From Macrocystis pyrifera (taxonomy: Eukaryota > Sar > Phaeophyceae > Laminariales > Laminariaceae): DNA of 64,000 nt. The DNA lies in contig JASSKH010000025.1 of the NCBI GenBank assembly GCA_031763025.1, forward strand, positions 4,278,001-4,342,000. Direction: 5' to 3'. The notes beneath the pieces were generated by a model. It was not told the DNA's origin, did no database searches, and was given only the letters and a program-made list of their open reading frames with translations. The first letter of the stretch is position 1, and each line of letters opens with the position of its first letter. The position numbers and the translations under genes were made by a program. Shown here piece by piece: positions 1 through 13,000 of this stretch.

Positions 1-1339
1 CGGGCTCGCGTGCGTACGGATGACGGCGAGCACTCGGAATGGTTTGGTATCACGCAGGGGCTGCGGCAAGGCTGTGTGCTGTCACCGTTACTACAGCTGT
101 TCAACGTATTCGTCGCTGCTGCGTTGCACGTCGTACTAGTACGCTTTAGCCATGACGAAGCCATCCTAAGGGATTTGGTCCAACTCGGTGATGCTGGAGT
201 AGTCGGAACGGAGGAGCAGGAGCCGTTGGCGTGCGTGCGAAGGGCTGTATGGGGCATGTTGTACGCCAAGGACGCAGGGATTGTCTCGAAGTCGGCTGAA
301 GGGCTTGCGAAAATGATGACAGCCATCGTGACTGTCTTCGAAGCAGCAGGCCTTACGGTGTCGGAAAATAAGACAGAGAGTATGCTTGTACAAACGCCAG
401 ACCAGAAAACCCTCGCACCACCGCTCGTTATCGAAGCAGCAGGACAGAGAAATAAGCAGACGGCCCGGTTCTTATACCTAGGCGGCATTATCTACGAAAA
501 CGCTGACCTCTCGCTCGAAATCGACCGACGGATCCGTCTCATGCGAGCATGCCTGAGACAGTTCGGCCCGGAGCTGTATGGTAGGACGACCGCCCCCCCT
601 TTAGCCTGAACGTCCGAGTGCTGAAGGCCGAGGTGATTGAGACCCTGCTGTACGGGTGTGTGACGTGGACCCTCAGAGCGAAACACTTTGCCAAGCTTCG
701 AACGGCTCACCACCAAGTCTTGTTGCGAGTCATTGGCTTCCAGCGCCGACTTCGTACTGACCATGCCACCCTCTCGTACGCGAAGGCCCTCAAGATGACA
801 CGTTGCGAGAGCATCGAAACGACCATCCGCAAACGGCGTCTCTTCTTCGCGGGGGGGGTGGCAAGGCAAAGCAAGGATCGATTACCCAGTCGGGTAATGT
901 TCGGGACGATTGCTGGTGGGGAGAACCCGAGACCTGGCGGACAGGTTGAGACTTGGCATCGATGCATAGTCGAAGACCTTACGGAGTTCCGAGCCACCGA
1001 AGGGTCAACGGAACTTGGTCCCTTGGTGTTTGGAGTTGAGACCGCGCTGTGGCCCACTGCTGCAAAAAGGCGAGGAAGTGGTACCGGGGGATCCTGGAAG
1101 CAGCCGAACGGTTCATGGTGAGGTGGCAAGAGGCTGAGGCTGAGCTGAGTAGGCAGCGCCGCGCATCCGCCGTGGGTGGTGTCCAAGGGAATGGGGGGAG
1201 GAGGGGCAACAAGAGGAGTAGCAGAAAACCCGACCAAGGGAATACGGAGAGGGGGGGGAACAGGAGTAGAAGGGAAACTGCAGTGGACGAGAGTAGGAAG
1301 GAGATGGCAGACATGGTAGCCAGGTACCGGGCAGACTAA
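1..1339 (+). pseudogene. LINE reverse transcriptase, C-terminal part, frameshifted
   Basis: The frame from 10 to about 600 contains the RT signature QGLRQGCVLSPLL (near 55-95) and the region of the catalytic box, here YAKD at 262-273 where the family has YADD, so one metal-binding Asp is Lys. Two extra residues also sit inside the conserved block just after LSPLL. The frame breaks in a C-run near 590-600 and resumes from about 600 in another frame (TLLYGCVTWTL, typical of the RT thumb). It breaks again at an A-run near 1063-1068, where the copy at 47649 has one more A and reads through. The last segment ends at 1339 after a basic, Gly/Arg-rich tail finishing VARYRAD. The N-terminus and any endonuclease domain lie outside the window. 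It is a dead copy. Confidence 0.85.
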
Positions 1340-1984
1340 GAAGTAGAACACGCCTATACTACTCGTACCACCAACTGGTGCAGCTGGTTCGAACGTGGTC
1401 TTCCTTTGTCTTCCTGTTTTTATTTTTGTTTCGTTTTATTTTCTTCTTTGCGCTGACCCTATGTGATTTTCATTATATTTTCTTTCTCTTCCTTTCTTCG
1501 ATTGATAGGCCTTATTGAAGGAGTAGTGTGGCGTGGGTGGATGACGAGCCTGCTTTGCTTGTTTCGTATTGTCTGACGCCGAGGGGCCAGGCATAGTTGA
1601 CGAACGCTGGACGATGGTGGCAGACAGGGTAGCAAGGTACCAGGCGGGCCAGCAGGGAGACCCTGGCCGTGCTACTCTTACCATAAACTGCTGCCGCTAC
1701 CTGGAGCATGCCTTGTGCTTTGTTTGGTTTGCCTGTTATTTTCCCTTGCTTCTTAATCTTACTCTGTTGACGACTAGCGGTGTTTTCTTCTTTTTCCTTT
1801 TTTTTTCTATCTCCTTCTTTTCAAGTGTCTGCCAGATCCCCTGCGGGGGGGGCACGATGGTGTGTTGCTATATATACATATACCAGGTATATATTTGTTT
1901 CTTTTTTCTTGTTTCTTTTTCTCTTTCGAATTGTCTTTGTTTGTGTTTTTTTTCCTCTTTGCTTCGTTTCGTTTCTCTAGGACA

Positions 1985-2089
1985 TGGAATGGGTATGTCG
2001 TGCCTGTCGTACGCAGTATGATGGCATGGAATTGCATTGCATACGTGGCAACGTAGTATCTCTGTGGCGTAGCGTTGTGAACACATAAC
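1985..2089 (+). other. Conserved mini-ORF in the LINE 3' region
   Basis: A 34-codon frame starts at an ATG just after a long pyrimidine tract ending CTCTAG. It carries a CxxC...HC pattern (CRACRTQYDGMELHC). Equivalent frames occur in the other copies near 38895, 44679 and 48772, with conserved start, CRAC motif and a VVSLW-like centre. The frame could be a real short peptide, an exon of a spliced LINE product, or simply conserved 3' sequence; the sequence does not decide. No function is assigned. Confidence 0.3.
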
Positions 2090-2247
2090 TTGTATCTCTC
2101 TAGGATTGAAGAATCGGCACGGACACTGGTTGTGCTGGATGTCGACGGGTAGAAAGAACGGTTTAATGTGAAGAAAACAACAACAACAACAACAACAACA
2201 TACACGTGGTGTATGTCAACTATTCATAAAACGTATTGGTAAATTGT

Positions 2248-3195
2248 ACTCCGCGTTCCGGTCCTCATACTCTTCATATACCCTAGATTAATATTGTTAA
2301 CGAAGGTATTCAGTTCTAACATTACTTCGTGTAAACCAGTTGCATATTATGGAATGCCGTGGCATTCGAAACCGCTTCGGGATGGATCCGAGAGAGAAAA
2401 TTGACAACTTCACCCTGTCTGTGATCATACTTCGATAGAGCGTATTCTGAAATTCCTCCGAAAATATTTTCACCTGGTAGCTCTACTCGTAGCATAATAG
2501 TCGTACTTCCCCGTCTGCGTGCCCTTTCGGTCCGATGCACTCAACCAAAGGCAGCGTCTTCATGTTCTTAAAGTTTAGATACATTCGTGACGTATTAACA
2601 TTTGTGTTCCATGTACACATACCAGGTATGTATATATATATTAAGAGCATATTGCCGAACATATGCATACTCATACCTTGTATATAATAAGGATATAAAC
2701 GTGAATCGTACTCCGCGTTCCGGTCCTCAAACTACTTATATACCTCAGATGCGTATATTGATTAGAATTCGTGTAAACGCTTATGTAGTGTTACTGAATT
2801 TGTTCTTCTTCTTGTTCGTATTGTTGTTCTTCTTCTCGTATTCACTCATCGTTACAATACAATGCATTCTGTAGTCCCAGGACTGTCCAATAACTCTGGA
2901 GTGGAAGAATACCTCGGTAGAAATGAAAATCAAGCAAAGAATAATAAACGTGATACTGAAGTACATCTACACCTCAGACAAAAATAAAAAAAAGTGATAC
3001 CTGGTATTATAAATACGTCCGCCGTAGCGTTCGAAACCGGCCCGGGGTCCGAGAGCCGAACCTAAAGACAACTTCATCGTGAGATACTTCAACCTTAGCT
3101 GGTTTTCTGCAATTCCTCGGAAAGCATATAGCTCTAGCACAATACTCGTACCTCCCCCGTCTGTGTGCCCTTTCGGTCCAACCACGCGCTTATTG
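2248..3195 (+). repeat. Two diverged copies of a dispersed repeat
   Basis: The block 2363-2540 and the block 3025-3185 share an ordered set of motifs: a CATTCGAAACCG-like start, a GGTCCGAGAG-like core, an AATTCCTC motif and a GTGCCCTTTCGGTCC end. The phrase CGTACTCCGCGTTCCGGTC also occurs twice, at about 2248 and 2708. No convincing reading frame is seen. The rest of 2201-4650 is AT-rich, unassigned sequence. Confidence 0.45.
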
Positions 3196-4653
3196 ACCAA
3201 TCGTTTCGCTCACAACGAGTTCACACAGCGGTAGTACCACTCCTCACCGACTATGTCAATAATAGTATGAAATTCTCCCGCCCTAAAAGTGATGGACCAT
3301 TATTCTTTATGAGACCTACAGAGTAGTTTATCCTCACAAATCAATGCTGGTCGTGTTGAGCGTGGGATTACGCAGAGGAGCTACTGCGCTGCACGAACAG
3401 CGTATACAATATACGCGGTAGACGTATCGCTCAGTAGTACTGTAGTGAAGCCAACGAAAATCGCCCTGGATTCCGAGCCAGTTTGGAACGTCAGGGTCGA
3501 TGTGCGTAAATCTAGCAACATACTCGAGTATATACAGTTGATTATGTATTTGTGCTCGTAAATCTACACACCACAAGCAGCTACATGTGTAGAAGTAGAG
3601 GAAGCTGTTCGAAGTCGTAACAAGTGTGCCATAGATGGCTCGGAAGACGAGCATAAAACCACAATCCACAACGACAAATCAACCCATCACCGTGCAAACT
3701 GAAGAGAACACGGGTTTACATCCGACCTACTGTGTAGAAACGCGTTCCATCTTGCTCGCAGACTTCTACTATTTCAAGGGTTTATTTCCTCAGCAGCCTG
3801 CTTGGTATACGTTTATGTCGTGATGACGGATCCCTAGGGCGAATCAGCCAGCCTGAGATCACTACCGTGAGAGTGGGCATTGCAAGGTATACGAAAACTG
3901 TAGAATACGATGTGTGCCCCAGTTACCTGCTGATGACATATATGACGCGAGTAACCACCCCCGGTGATGACTATTTCACGTTTTACAAGTTTTTTGACCC
4001 GACGTGGTTTCCTGTGGCCAGGTAATATCTGCGTAAGGTATACCGATAATCGAGGACATATTTATTCGTTTTCTGCTTTTCTATCGCCGGGGCATGACTT
4101 CTCGTGGCGGGTGATATCGACGGGGGGGGATAGCAGTACGATAGGTAAACTCTCGTACACTTGGCACAAATCTCCCAGGCCACAGAGAGGGTAGGAACAA
4201 CTGAGGTGATACCGCACGCCGCTACAATTGCCACGTTCGGACGCTTCCAGGCGGGCACCGGGGAGGCGTGAGAAAAAGGGGTGATCACAAGGCGCAGAAA
4301 ACAGATCATGTGTGAATATCATGTATGCCCTGATCCGAACGAGCTATTAATAGGGTGCGTGATAACGACAGGGAGGTGATAACAATGTGTAGCGCTACGG
4401 TACTTGTATCGTTTGTATACCACCTACTCTGATGGCGTTGAGGCTCACATTGCCCTCATGTACCTTATGTAGTACCAGTACTACTGTAGATCGGAGATGA
4501 TACCGGTAATGCCTTCTGCTTGAACCCCGGGGATGTTGTCCAGCAGCTCCGTTCCCGTTGTCTTCATTCATGTTATACTTCAAAATATCTTACCAGTACG
4601 GTGTTTCGGTGATGATACAGGTAATGCCTCTTGATTCAACATCGGGGATGCTA

Positions 4654-4758
4654 TTACGGGGGTCCGTAGTTAACGGGACCAAATATTGTTAGTAAAAATA
4701 GGTAAATGTATAGGTTTTTATGTATACCATGGGTCCTATTAACTATGAACCCCCGTAA
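4654..4758 (+). mobile_element. 105-bp MITE, copy 1
   Basis: The element has terminal inverted repeats of about 27 bases beginning TTACGGGGGTCC and is flanked on both sides by TA (4652-4653 and 4759-4760). A TA target duplication is characteristic of Tc1/mariner-type mobilisation. A second element of exactly the same length, in the opposite orientation, lies at 48491-48595. It has no coding capacity. A 174-codon open frame beginning inside it (4706-5230) is not credible as a gene. Confidence 0.85.
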
Positions 4759-4760
4759 TA

Positions 4761-6727
4761 ACCAGCAGCTTGTACTTGCTTCAACAAGGAATTACTCGGA
4801 GGTGGTACTTCCGAGGCACCACCCCTATGAAATGTTAATTTTGTTCTGTTGCACCCCGAGCACGCAACCACCCAGTACTGGGTGTTCCGAACTAGTGGTT
4901 AGTGGTACTGGCGTCTGGTCTGGTGAGCACAAAAATCTAGCATACCTGTGCAAATGTAGCGCGTATAGCACCAAGGGGTGGAATCCACCGTACGCCGGTG
5001 TTAAACCTGGCCTGGTTTTGGTGTTTCTTTTTTTCTCTTATCAACGGGGGTGGTTTCCTGTTGTGGGGTGTTTTTTCAGAGAAGATAGGTTATTGATGAT
5101 GTTGTTGTTCCCGCATGCACTCTACAATCGAGTAGTCACTGGTCACATAGAGGTACTGGGGGCCTGGAAATATCCAAAAAGCCATTGCAAAAACAAACCT
5201 CGGCTGAGAAGCACAACCCTTCCCACCTAAAAAACACACTATTAATAGACGAAGACGACGCACACAAAAATTAAAAAAGTGTACAAACTAAACGAAGACG
5301 ACCGTTGGTACGGACTCCACTATCTACCGCACAAAAATCCCCCCGTTCCCGCATCTGACCAACTCGTGGATATTGACTACAGCCGTTGCTGTCTAGATGG
5401 CCGCCTGCACCGTGCAAACGCACGATAATGGGTAGCACAGAGATGAACCCGCCTGCTGTCTGGGGTGCAGTGAAGACTCGTGGACATGCAGTAAAAGAAG
5501 AGCAATCGAACCGAAAACCACCGTCATACAAAAGCCATTTTTCGCTAAGTCTTGCCGAACTGTCTGACAATACGATGCGGCACAGCTATAATACCACGTC
5601 CGCGATCACTGCGGGGGGTCATTCCCCATCAAGGGGATTTACCTTTACCAACAGTACAATGACCAGTGGCATAAATATGAGGTACTACTTCCTCGTAAAA
5701 ATTCAAGAGAAAACGATGATGGCTGTTCTCGTTGTGGTGTGTGCGCTGGTAGTGGGTCTCCGTGTGCCGTTCTGCTGCTAGCCGACTAGGCTCGCTCCTT
5801 CGCACGTGCTCTCGATGCCACCCCCTTCCTGTCGGTTCCGCTTCTCCCGCCGTCCCAAAACGAAAATGTCTCTTTCAACCTGTGGTTCTGATCTGTAAAA
5901 CAAAATATATAACAGGATAAGTTCGAAACGTCTCACCCCGCTCATCGAGGCCTACTCACTCAGTCTCCCTACTCCTTCGTCGAATCCAACCTCCTGCCGG
6001 CGAAGTTGGACGGTGCCGTAGTTTGTCTCGTGGTGGCTCCTGTCCCCGGGCAAGGACATCCTGACTGAGAGTTGCTGCTTTGCCGCTGCTGCCTGAAAAC
6101 GACGCGCGAATCGTAAGTGTCCGTGCCTGACGCACCACGTATGACTCAACTCTACTACCACACCCCTACGCCTCGCGGCCATACGCATCAGCAATCAGGT
6201 ATTACTCATTGAGGGTGAATCCGGCCTTACACCCGCCAGAACGACCTACCCCACTCCCTAGAGGCCTGATAGGGCATGCCTCGCAGCATGTCTTGCCGAG
6301 GCAGCGAGGGGTGTCTTACGTGTAATACAGCACTACTCACGCTTGTAATATTGAATGCTACTATTAATATTAATATTACAACTTGTTCGGATGCATTGTA
6401 CGTACTCAGCTGCCACTGTTGTATCGTAGGTGTCAATACAGACGGACAGCAGTATATCTGTAACGAAGTCACAACAGTGACAGCGGTGCACCACATCAGC
6501 GGTACAGCCGCACTTAGCTTGTTGAAGTGCCACATTCGACCTCATTCGTGCCCGCGAACTTACGCTAGAAATGTTTCCTTCCTGTAATGTGCTCATCACA
6601 TGGCCTAGTTTTCTAAGTCGCACGCGTCCTGTCACCTTGCATTTTGCAAACCCAAATACAACGCAGACAACGTAACAACGTGGAGCCGAGATTTGTGATA
6701 GAACGCGGGCAAGCATAAAACCCATCG
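4761..6727. other. Intergenic DNA upstream of the monooxygenase gene
   Basis: Nothing recognisable is encoded. The longest open frame (5386-5781, + strand, 131 codons) ends in a hydrophobic stretch but has no family I know and no splice context, so I do not call it a gene. The last 100 bases before 6728 would hold the promoter and 5' leader of the downstream gene. A weak TATA-like CATAAAA lies at about 6714, very close to the ATG. Confidence 0.4.
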
Positions 6728-7003
6728 ATGGCGAGGTTTCTTCTCCAAGGCCGGCTCTCGTCGACTGTCGTTACGTCGGCGCTGGTGATCCTCGGCACTG
6801 CCGCCGCCGTAAACTTTAATGGCTCTTCCTACTCTAGGAACGCGTCTTTGGACGAGAACATGGATGTTTTTTGGAACATCGACACGAACCTCGATATGAT
6901 CCGTGTTGCGGTCCACGCTAAGGCGGCAACCGGCTGGGCTGGCCTTGGGGTCTCCGAGATGGGCGGCATGGAGGGCGCTGACATCGTATTTTACGAGGTA
7001 TCG
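6728..7003 (+). CDS. Monooxygenase exon 1: signal peptide and start of DOMON
   Basis: It encodes residues 1-92. The ATG at 6728 is followed by a hydrophobic run ending LGTAAA|VNF, a good signal-peptidase site after residue 27. DOMON sequence follows (DVFWNIDTN, GWAGLGVSEMGG, GADIVFYEVS). The exon ends TCG|GTGAGT, phase 0. The frame stays open to 7396, but the reading past 7003 stops resembling the family. Confidence 0.88.
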
Positions 7004-10000
7004 GTGAGTCAGGTTCAGTATTTCCTGTTTGGCTCGCACAGTAACTTAGTAACCCTAACCCTAGCGGCGACAGATCTACTACAGTTGTCATGTTCCCCAT
7101 TATACGTACGAACCGTAATCCCGACATTCAGTATTAATTCGGCATTCAAGACAAATACAACACACAAACGAGACCAACGGGTACACGTAGCGTGCTCTAC
7201 AAATGTCGGAGGAAAGGAGAACGCAATAAGGCGGCCGTTCTCGTGCAGTGGATTGAAGTGGTTCAAGACGCTGATTGTCTCCTTAGGCTTAGCGTATGTG
7301 GGTGGAAGCGTGAAGGTGAGTACTTCGAACGCACCCAGCAGACGGTTGAGCTGCGCTAGAACCGACGGAGGACGCCTGCTTGCCCTGTACGGGTAGCGCC
7401 AACAAAATTTTGTGTGAGATTTCTCACCTGACGTTTATGTGAACAGAAAGTTGTTGATGTTGTTGTTGCTTTAGTTGTAGACACTGTATTTTGTTGTAAT
7501 AATTGTAAGTGTGTCCGTGATGAGGGTTTGATTGTTGTTGTTGTAGTTGTTGCATTTACAGTAGGTCTATCTCCACGTCAATTCGGATTTGGGTGGGTCA
7601 CGCGGGCTCGCCGCCATAGGGCGTTTCGGCCCCGGATCTCGATCTCGATCGTGAGTACGTGGACACGGGTGCAGACAAGGAGAAACCGCCCGTCTCGCGT
7701 CGCGGCGGACCGCGCTTGTCCGGGATCGAGGTTACGCCTGCCGGGATCGGCGGATAATTTACTGGGTACCATGCGGAAATGGTAAAGGTCGTTATATTCA
7801 TCGCGTGAAATTTCAAAAGGTTTCTTATTTTGGCGGGCAGAGGGGGATTTTGCAGAGGAAATTCTGCACGTGCATGGCAATAATGTGCGAGTGTGAGAAC
7901 GAGCGCTACAAGGCTCTGCATGTCGAAGGAGAGCCGGGCGTCGAGGGACACATGGTCAGAGAACGGGGAGTGGAGGGCAAGCTATGCCCGGGCCGAACCG
8001 GTGGTGATCGAGATTGAGCGTTCAAGGCCGCCAAGGGCGAGTTGTTTCCTGTTGTTTTCCAGGAGTTATCATAATTAAAGTGCAACCCCATGGCCTGCTG
8101 TTGTGGGTACAAAACGTATTACTGAAAAACGTAAACGCCCAGTTCCAAATTATGTTGGGTTGTTCAGCAGTTTGAGAGTCCCGTCGATCAGAAATAATTC
8201 GGCATTCAAAATGCATTATTCCCGTACAAGTATCGCACCTCGTGTCGGGGTAAAAATGAGGCCATTCATAAAATGACCAGAGAGAGAGGAACATTGGATA
8301 TTCTAAGAATTCATTAGACACATATAAAACTCGAGAATATCGCGATATTTGACCTTTAGAGCCAAATTATGTGCCTGACGAGTTTTATACGGACGTCGGG
8401 TGTAGGCGATATTTTCGCTATACGTGGTCCGCAACACACAAATATATGCTTGGGGTTTACCCCAAGCATATATTTGTGTTCTCTTTTTTGTTGGTAGAGC
8501 CGAATTTTGTAGACAAGATTGGACACACTTCAGACATAGCCTGTCTCCTGTACTCGGTCATCCGATCATCACGACGCCGCCATGAGCAACAACAGCGGCG
8601 GTGGACGCGACGACTTGGTTGAATGCATAGGGCAGACAGGTTCTCCCGTGGTCGGGGACGGGCGGATGCCCGGGATGCCCGGGTTTAGCGACACCACAGT
8701 CCAGAATCCAGTGTTCCGGCTAGGCGTCTCGACGATGGAGTCGCCCCAAATCCATGCCCCCAACAAGCCGTGCCACCCACCCTATCCGGCAACAAGCGGG
8801 TAGCGGTCGGCGCGCCGGATGCCCGGACAGGAAGAGGAGCCGCTTGGCGGCCACTTCATGTCGGCGCCATCGCCGTAACATGGGTTCTGGTGTGAACTCT
8901 ACCTACCACAGCAGCAGCAGCAGCAGCCACGTCCTCTAGCCCATGTGATGTACATACGTGCTTGACTTGCTGGAGGATGACGTGGACTGTCACCTAATTA
9001 ATCAGACTCTTCATAATACACCCGATTTTTATATCTCAGGTGCTTCTGGCAAAAAAGGCGATATTGAGTTTTATATCGAGGGATTTGCCAATACGGAAAT
9101 CGCGATATTGAATTTGACGTAAAGATTCGAAATATCGCCCTCTCTTGAGTTTTATATATGTCTATTATGAACTCCATACGCGGAATTTTCGTTGCTGTCC
9201 CCATTGTATGACGTGATCGTTTGCTCGTTTACACGCACACAAGTTCGTCCGTAGATGCATCCGCCCACAGACGAGAGATAACTTGAAATGCATGGTACTT
9301 GGTATCATTTACTGTACGTGTCCAGCGAAACCCCACTTACTCCAATCAAAGGAACAAAACACAACTACTCGGGGTAATGAGTGTACTGACGGAATATTCC
9401 CAGAAAATCATTTACTCGCAAAACACGACACCCCGTCAACGTGTTTTGTGGGACGCGCGATACTGATTCCCAGACGCCGCATTACCCCGAGGACAGAAGA
9501 AAACATTTTTACTTGAACATTTACCCCTCGGACAGATCAGCTTATGGTAGCTCGACCTAGCTCTTAGAGGAGCTACGTGAGCTACATGAGCTGCGAATTT
9601 TTTTCTGGCAGGAACTATTCGAGGGTAGCTCATCTGCACCTGTTTTGAACGATTGAGCTATAGAGGATGGCCCATTTCCACAAACATGCCCAGAGTGAAC
9701 TATACGAGCTCCATGAGCTAGACATGTTTCCGCCGGCTTGAGCTAAAAGCGGTAGCTCATCTGCACGTGTTGTCAAAGCTTGAACTATACACGATATATG
9801 AGATACAGGAGCTCATGAGCTGTCCAAGCTGTGAACACTTACCTTCTATTCGTATTTCTCTCAACGTATGTTGAAGTTGTCTAGTTTCCCTCTGCTCTTG
9901 GTCTTGCACGAGAGGCCTGTTGTGTTCTTGCGTGCCCTGTAATGTGTGGTGGAACTTTGGAGGGTTTTAAACCGAAATACGTTTGATTGTCACTTGTTTG

Positions 10001-13000
10001 CCTCATGGCCAGGGCAGGGCCAGAGCAAGCAGTGTGGCGTCGGATTTGTTTTTTTTGTGATCATGTTTAGCTACCCACATACCGTTCTTCTCCAAAGCCG
10101 TAATTATCAACGCGCCTGAATATTGGGCCATTCTTGATTGCCAGGTTTGTGACGGAGTGTTTCCCCCGAGTTTCTGACACAATAAAGCTGGTGGCAACAT
10201 GTATCGGTTCTACCGCAAACCAGCGTGGCGTTACGGCTGTTGTTGTAACAGGTGGTATCAGATGCTGTCATCGCACAGTATAGAACGTGGGACGGCATGT
10301 TTACACGGTCTGGGTTGAAGAACCTTGCATACTAAAGCACCTACTACTGAAGCACCAAAGAATGCGTTCAACTCATCATAATATTGTTTTCTCTGCTCCG
10401 ATTTCTACTAAATCTGCGGACAGAAGGAGCCCGTGCCGACTTTTGCGCGTGCGAACTTGCCCTTGCGACCACCTTGCACTACTTCGACGTAGGTTTTCGA
10501 TGTGCTCCCACAGGTCTCGTAGGGAGGCCAAGGCAGTGTTACTGTTGACTGTGAAGCCCAGCATTACCACGTATATAGCACCATGGTTGCCGCGATCGTG
10601 CGTGACCTCATGAAGGCAACACACGTATAACAGACCCATGCACCCCAATTGAAGGTACCGACTCCACTGCCTCTGCGACGTACGACGGGGCTCAGTTTTG
10701 AAAACAGCGTAAAGCTGAATCTTGTGGGAACCGAAACCGGGAAACAGAACTGGCATTCACTTCTGTTTTGCGTGTGGCCCAGATTCGTATATCGAGTTTC
10801 GTATTTTCCTATCTTATGTTGTTTATCGTAAGTATGCCGGGGCTTCGCTCGAGTTGGGAGGACGTTGGCGGGAGGAGTTACCGCAATAATATTTTATTTC
10901 ATTGGACACACAGCAGTACACCGCACCCGCGCATCCTGTTTGGTACCCGCCGGGGAACATGGGGCTTGCTTTCGCAGACTCGAGCTTCCTGGACTGACTG
11001 GGTTGGCCTCCTTCGAGGAAGGGTCCCCAAGCTTGGCAGTCTGCTGCAGCATCAAGAAACAGTGCGTCGAAAATGTTGAAAGCTCAAGAACACAACGACA
11101 ACCGCCAAGGGCATGCGGTGTAGTCGGTTGTTCACCATCACCGGAGCTTGGAGTCTAACTACCACCATATGCCGGGATACCGTGTCAGAGATACCGAGAG
11201 AGTACAGCAGTAGTAGCGATGATATATACCGTATTAGGACCGCCACGTTGTGCCTCCTGCGTGGGGTTCAAAACCAGTTTCGGCCGTCTCTGGGGCCGTA
11301 CAGAACTGGTGGCTGCTTTCGTCTGGCCAGGCCATTTCCGATAGAACTACAGAAAACATATTTTAGAGATTTATGTTTTCTGGCCATCGATAAGATCCGT
11401 TAAGTCGGATCTGGCACGAAGTTCTTCCTGGATCTCTCTACGAACCCTGTCTTGTTTTTCGGTTTCGGCTCCCATACGAGTCAGCCTGAAGCTGCGACGC
11501 GGAAAATCAGATTAATAAATATGTTTTTACCAAGGCTCCCCTTCGGCATGTGGGTAACGTGAGATCCCGGGGGCATCGCAAGGCGAAAAAGAGAGTCACG
11601 GGTAACACGTATATATAGCTGTTTTAGGCGGAAACGTGAGCAATAGGCTGGCATATTGCTCGAAGGAAACAGTAGTAGTCAGCAGGAACTGAGTACTACT
11701 CTACAAGGCACTTCGCTCCGCGGGCGGCCTACGCCGCCCGCTACGCTCGCTCAGGAAGGAAACATCAAATTATGCGAAGCGGACAGAGGTCCATCATTGA
11801 ATATTGTTTTTTTAGGGCCCCTGTAGTTAGCTGCAAACTGGCGACTTGATAATGACAAGAGTCCTGCCGCCATGTTTCAGGAGAAAACAGCTCGGACGCC
11901 ACACATGCTTCGCGTCGCGGGCGGTTTTCCGCTACGCTCGCTCACACGTCGTACATACGTACGTACCCCAGGTAGGGTACTTATTTTCTTCTTTCGATAT
12001 GCTCTGTGTCTGTGTACTCGTCGTGATGTACGAAAGATGAAGCACAGAACAGCACAGCAACACAGCAAAAACAATGAAAATGAAACCGAAAATTTCTAAA
12101 AGAAAAAAATCCCCGTCCCCTTTCGTGTAATAATTTACTACCTGAGTGGAACACCTTACACCAGTCAAAAAAAGAAAAAGATGAAAAAAGAGGAATCTTA
12201 CAGCAGAGCTTCTCTCTCAGCCTCGTATGCCGCCCGCCCCTCTCGCGACCATCTCGCCACCGATTCAGTCCGGGTAAAGCTTGCCTCCCTCTCTTCCACA
12301 GTGAGCCCCGTCGCCCGCCTCGCGTGAAGCCCGGTGCTCACCGTAGACCTCGACGCAAGCTCGACAATGTTGGTGCTCATTCGGGGTACCTTGTGACTCT
12401 CAGACCGGTCGCAAAAATAAGCACCGCTTGAATATTATCTTACAATACCAAACGACCCTTAAATACTCGTATGTACTCTATCCAAAATCACAAATGGAGG
12501 CCAGACAGAGCCTATTGATGCATCCCTCGTGTCTCGAGGCGCACGCGACGCCTAGGCACGAAAGCGGCGACCGCGCTCCTTGCAACTCCCCCTCTATTCG
12601 CCAGCATCCGCTGACACCCGCGACGGTGCCGGGTTCGCCCGCGCAACCGTGTTCGGAGTACACGCACGCACACGAAACGACAGAAGAAAAAAGGAAGAAA
12701 GGACTGAAAGTACGACGAGAAATGGAGAAAACAAAGACTCGCTGGAACTGTCCGGCAAGTAATAAACGGAGGCGATTCCCAAGTGGGAGCTCTGAGAGGT
12801 CAGGGATGTACCAACCGAGCACGCTCAGAGATCGAGATCTAAGTAAGTATATCTATATTTGGAGATATACACTAGATCATGCCCCACGTTCGCAACAGCA
12901 ACTAACCAATGGCAATAGCAATTGAACTCTTACATCACTATCAATAGGCAGCAACTCGGCTGTAATTGTTGAGGTAAAGGTATACACACGGTTGAGGGCG

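Larger units (their letters stand above)
1..2200 (+). mobile_element. Non-LTR retrotransposon (LINE), 3' part, decayed
   Basis: This copy runs in from the left edge of the window. It has a reverse transcriptase reading frame to about 1339, then an 860-base 3' region with three pyrimidine-rich tracts, a short conserved reading frame near 1985-2089, and a terminal (AAC)n tail at 2176-2200. The same 3' region recurs at 38676-39110, 43953-44890 and 47649-48983, always ending in AAC-rich tails, which fixes the 3' end and the orientation. LINE-type mobilisation (target-primed reverse transcription) is known for such elements. This copy is inactive, because the catalytic box is mutated and the frame is broken at least twice. 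Confidence 0.85.

Noticed and set aside
707-1351. 214-codon open frame on - across the LINE
   Set aside because: Antisense shadow of the reverse transcriptase; Pro/Leu-rich composition mirrors the GC-rich sense strand.
4706-5230. 174-codon open frame on +
   Set aside because: It starts inside the MITE, has low-complexity hydrophobic runs and no known domain; a by-product of the insertion.
5386-5781. 131-codon open frame with C-terminal hydrophobic segment
   Set aside because: No recognised family, no splice or regulatory support; kept only as part of the intergenic note.
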